Assembly (NCBI GenBank): GCA_944390825.1
Contig: CALXRG010000002.1
Span: 109,243 to 173,242, forward strand
Source: an uncultured Akkermansia sp.
GTDB taxonomy: Bacteria > Verrucomicrobiota > Verrucomicrobiia > Verrucomicrobiales > Akkermansiaceae
Direction of reading: 5' to 3'
Length of the DNA: 64,000 bases
Below, in pieces: positions 62,261 to 64,000 of the stretch (the stretch's first letter is position 1; each line of letters begins with the position of its first letter). The notes beneath the pieces are model-generated. The model was not told where the DNA came from, did no database searches, and saw nothing but the letters and a program-made list of their open reading frames with translations. The position numbers were made by a program, and so were the translations under genes.

Positions 62261-63664
62261 ATGCAAGAACTGATTCAATCCTTTTTGGACTTCCTGTCCG
62301 GCATGGGTATCTTCCAGATGACCTGGCAGATGTACGTCATGTGGATTGTCGTGGCCGGCATGCTGTACTTGGGAGTAGCCAAGCAGTTTGAGCCCTTGCT
62401 GATGGTGCCGATTGCTTTCGGTGCGCTGATTGCCAACATCCCGGACAACGGCATGGTGATCACCCAGGCCAACCGCCAGGTGGTGGCCATCCAGCAGGGA
62501 CAGCTTACCGAGCAGACGATCCGTGACGTCGGTTACCTGAGCGTCAAGCTCGCGCGCGCCGCCGGCTCGGAAGTGCAGGCCCCCGCCGGCACCTCGCCGG
62601 AGGTCGCAGCCGAGTACAAGGCGGCCATGGAGCAGCCCATGGTCGTCAGCACGGCCAGGAACGACGAGGGCAAGCCGCAGAAGGGCCTGCTCGATATCCA
62701 GGGCCAGAAGACGGAAGACTACTACATCACCAGCATCCACGGCGGTCTCTTTGACTGGCTGGGACTCGGCATCCGTGCCGAAATCTTCCCGCCGCTCATC
62801 TTCCTGGGCGTCGGTGCACTGACGGATTTCGGCCCGCTGCTGGCCTCGCCGAAGGCGCTGCTGCTCGGAGCTGCGGCTCAGGGTGGCGTGGCCTTCACCT
62901 TCCTGGCAGCACTGATGATGGGCTTCACCCGCGGGCAATCTGCGGCGATCGGCATCATCGGCGGCGCAGACGGCCCAACCTCCATCTTCCTGGCCAGCAA
63001 GCTTGCTCCTGAATTGCTGGGTGCCATTGCCGTCGCGGCCTACACCTACATGGCTCTGGTGCCGATGATTCAGCCCCCGTTCATGAAGTTGCTCACGACG
63101 GAAAAACAGCGCAAGATCCGTATGAAGACCCTGCGTCAGGTCTCCAAGGGTGAGAAGCTCTTCTTCTGCTTCGTGGTGACGCTGGTGACCATCATGCTGT
63201 GCCCGGATGCGGCTCCGCTGCTGGGGATGCTCATGTTCGGCAACTTCCTGCGCGAGTGCAAGGTGACAGAGCGCCTGGTATCCTGCGCCCAGAACGAGCT
63301 CATGAACATCACCACCATCCTGCTCGGCGTCTCTGTGGGCCTGACCATGCAGGGGCAGCGCTTCCTGGATGTCCAGACCATCAAGATCATCGTGCTGGGT
63401 GTGATTGCCTTTGCCGTGGCGACGATCTGCGGCATCCTGGCCGCCCACATCATGAACCTGATTCCCGGCTGGCGCAAGAACCCGATCAACCCGCTCATCG
63501 GTTCCGCCGGTGTTTCCGCCGTGCCGATGGCGGCCCGCGTCTCGCATAACATCGGCCAGCAGGCCGATCGAAGCAACTTCCTGCTCATGCACGCCATGGG
63601 CCCGAACGTGGCAGGCGTGATCGGTACGGCAGTGATCGCCGGTTACTACATCACGACGCTGTAA
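62261..63664 (+). CDS. OadB/MmdB-type sodium-pumping decarboxylase, with an inserted domain
   Basis: The 467-residue membrane protein decarboxylates carboxybiotin and exports Na+. Family motifs are FPPLIFLGVGALTDFGPLLA, IGIIGGADGPTSIFLASKLAP (with the Na+-binding Asp) and GSAGVSAVPMAARVS near the end, with about nine membrane segments. Between the first helices and the IFPPLIFLGVGA segment there are about 90 extra residues (about 65-158) not seen in typical OadB (about 375-430 residues). It ends the operon, before a terminator. Confidence 0.92.
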   Translation: MQELIQSFLDFLSGMGIFQMTWQMYVMWIVVAGMLYLGVAKQFEPLLMVPIAFGALIANIPDNGMVITQANRQVVAIQQGQLTEQTIRDVGYLSVKLARAAGSEVQAPAGTSPEVAAEYKAAMEQPMVVSTARNDEGKPQKGLLDIQGQKTEDYYITSIHGGLFDWLGLGIRAEIFPPLIFLGVGALTDFGPLLASPKALLLGAAAQGGVAFTFLAALMMGFTRGQSAAIGIIGGADGPTSIFLASKLAPELLGAIAVAAYTYMALVPMIQPPFMKLLTTEKQRKIRMKTLRQVSKGEKLFFCFVVTLVTIMLCPDAAPLLGMLMFGNFLRECKVTERLVSCAQNELMNITTILLGVSVGLTMQGQRFLDVQTIKIIVLGVIAFAVATICGILAAHIMNLIPGWRKNPINPLIGSAGVSAVPMAARVSHNIGQQADRSNFLLMHAMGPNVAGVIGTAVIAGYYITTL

Positions 63665-63706
63665 TGCTGTCCTGCGCACTCAGGTGCCTCACCCAAGTGC
63701 TTTTCA

Positions 63707-63743
63707 CCGCCTGCTCCGCTGCCAATGCGGAGCAGGCGGTTTG
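63707..63743 (+). terminator. Terminator of the decarboxylase operon
   Basis: A perfect 13-bp stem, CCGCCTGCTCCGC (63707-63719) with GCGGAGCAGGCGG (63727-63739), is followed by a short T run. Confidence 0.8.
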
Positions 63744-63766
63744 CTGGCAGCCCAGGTGCAGCGGTT

Positions 63767-63912
63767 GGGATGTCCGTGGCTGCTGTGCAGTGGTCGTGTT
63801 GGCTGAGGCCGCTGTAGAGCGGTCGGGATGCCTGAGACCGCGCTGCACAGCGGGCGGGATGGCAGAGGCTGCTGCAGAGCTGTTGGGTGCCTGAGACCGC
63901 TGCACAGCGAAG
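63767..63912. repeat. Degenerate tandem repeat, about five units of 28-31 bases
   Basis: Successive units match GGGATGCCTGAGACCGCTGC followed by an ACAGCGG-like end, with many substitutions. The repeat follows the operon terminator. Confidence 0.75.
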
Positions 63913-64000
63913 GGGGAGGATTTTTTGTAAGCACTCAACCAAAACCATTGTAGGCAGGCGTGCGAAAATAGAGGCCTATGTTTACATTGCCTCAAAACAC
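63913..64000. other. Right-edge sequence, possibly the start of a further gene
   Basis: The last 88 bases are more AT-rich and end in ATGTTTACATTGCC, which could be the beginning of a gene continuing outside the window. There is too little to call. Confidence 0.3.

Overview
The window is about 60% GC and reads as one contiguous chromosome segment from a Verrucomicrobiota bacterium, most likely a gut, Akkermansia-like lineage. This assignment is an inference. It rests on a PEP-CTERM tail on a secreted GH16 enzyme, an N-acetylhexosamine kinase of the NahK type, a sodium-pump methylmalonyl-CoA decarboxylase operon (succinate to propionate), and the almost complete absence of Shine-Dalgarno motifs. 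No rRNA genes or CRISPR arrays are visible.

Layout. Positions 1-11,830 hold the division and cell-wall (dcw) cluster on the minus strand: mraZ, rsmH (with an extra N-terminal domain), an ftsL-like gene, ftsI, murE, murF, mraY, murD, a LysM membrane protein and ftsW, which runs off the left edge. The 12-14.8 kb stretch is accessory: a secreted nitroreductase-like protein, a CAU tRNA, a transposase remnant and a small membrane protein. Then come a TPR/coiled-coil secreted protein, holA and mnmG (to 20.5 kb). Positions 20.9-23.0 kb are a low-GC foreign island with a broken FAD oxidoreductase gene and an IS3-type element. rpsB-tsf follows, then a lipoprotein hydrolase and a two-gene ABC exporter. 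From 30.7 to 39.4 kb lie folE2, a DksA-like/rpmG/rpsR operon, secreted proteins, a NahK-like kinase, a GntR regulator, an orphan ABC ATPase and ilvC. From 39.8 to 45.4 kb an acyl-adenylating enzyme and a Ser/Thr kinase precede two GH16 hydrolases. From 45.5 to 58.2 kb come rpmA/rplU, tsaE, mnmE, sdaA, kbl, a HU-like gene, a YugP-like protease, queG, a Sel1 protein, an Lrp-aminotransferase pair and a CPBP protease. The right end carries a sugar nucleotidyltransferase and the operon mmdA, oadG-like, biotin carrier, oadB-like.

How the genes fit together. The dcw genes make and polymerise lipid II for division. MraZ probably controls the cluster through a four-copy GTGTA-N5 array lying over its own promoter. 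The GH16 enzymes and the NahK-like kinase fit glycan foraging. Serine dehydratase and Kbl feed pyruvate and glycine metabolism, and the decarboxylase operon would convert methylmalonyl-CoA to propionyl-CoA while pumping sodium.

Regulatory pattern. Good sigma-70-type promoters can be read before many genes, often only 7-15 bases upstream of the start codon, so several mRNAs should be leaderless or nearly so. Short tandem duplications repeatedly sit at the 3' ends of genes. The most interesting items are the MraZ-box variant and its distant second array, the RsmH fusion, a compact small-RNA candidate at 52.2 kb, a folded leader before mmdA, a 90-residue insertion in the OadB-like subunit, and an IS element with two candidate -1 slippery sites.
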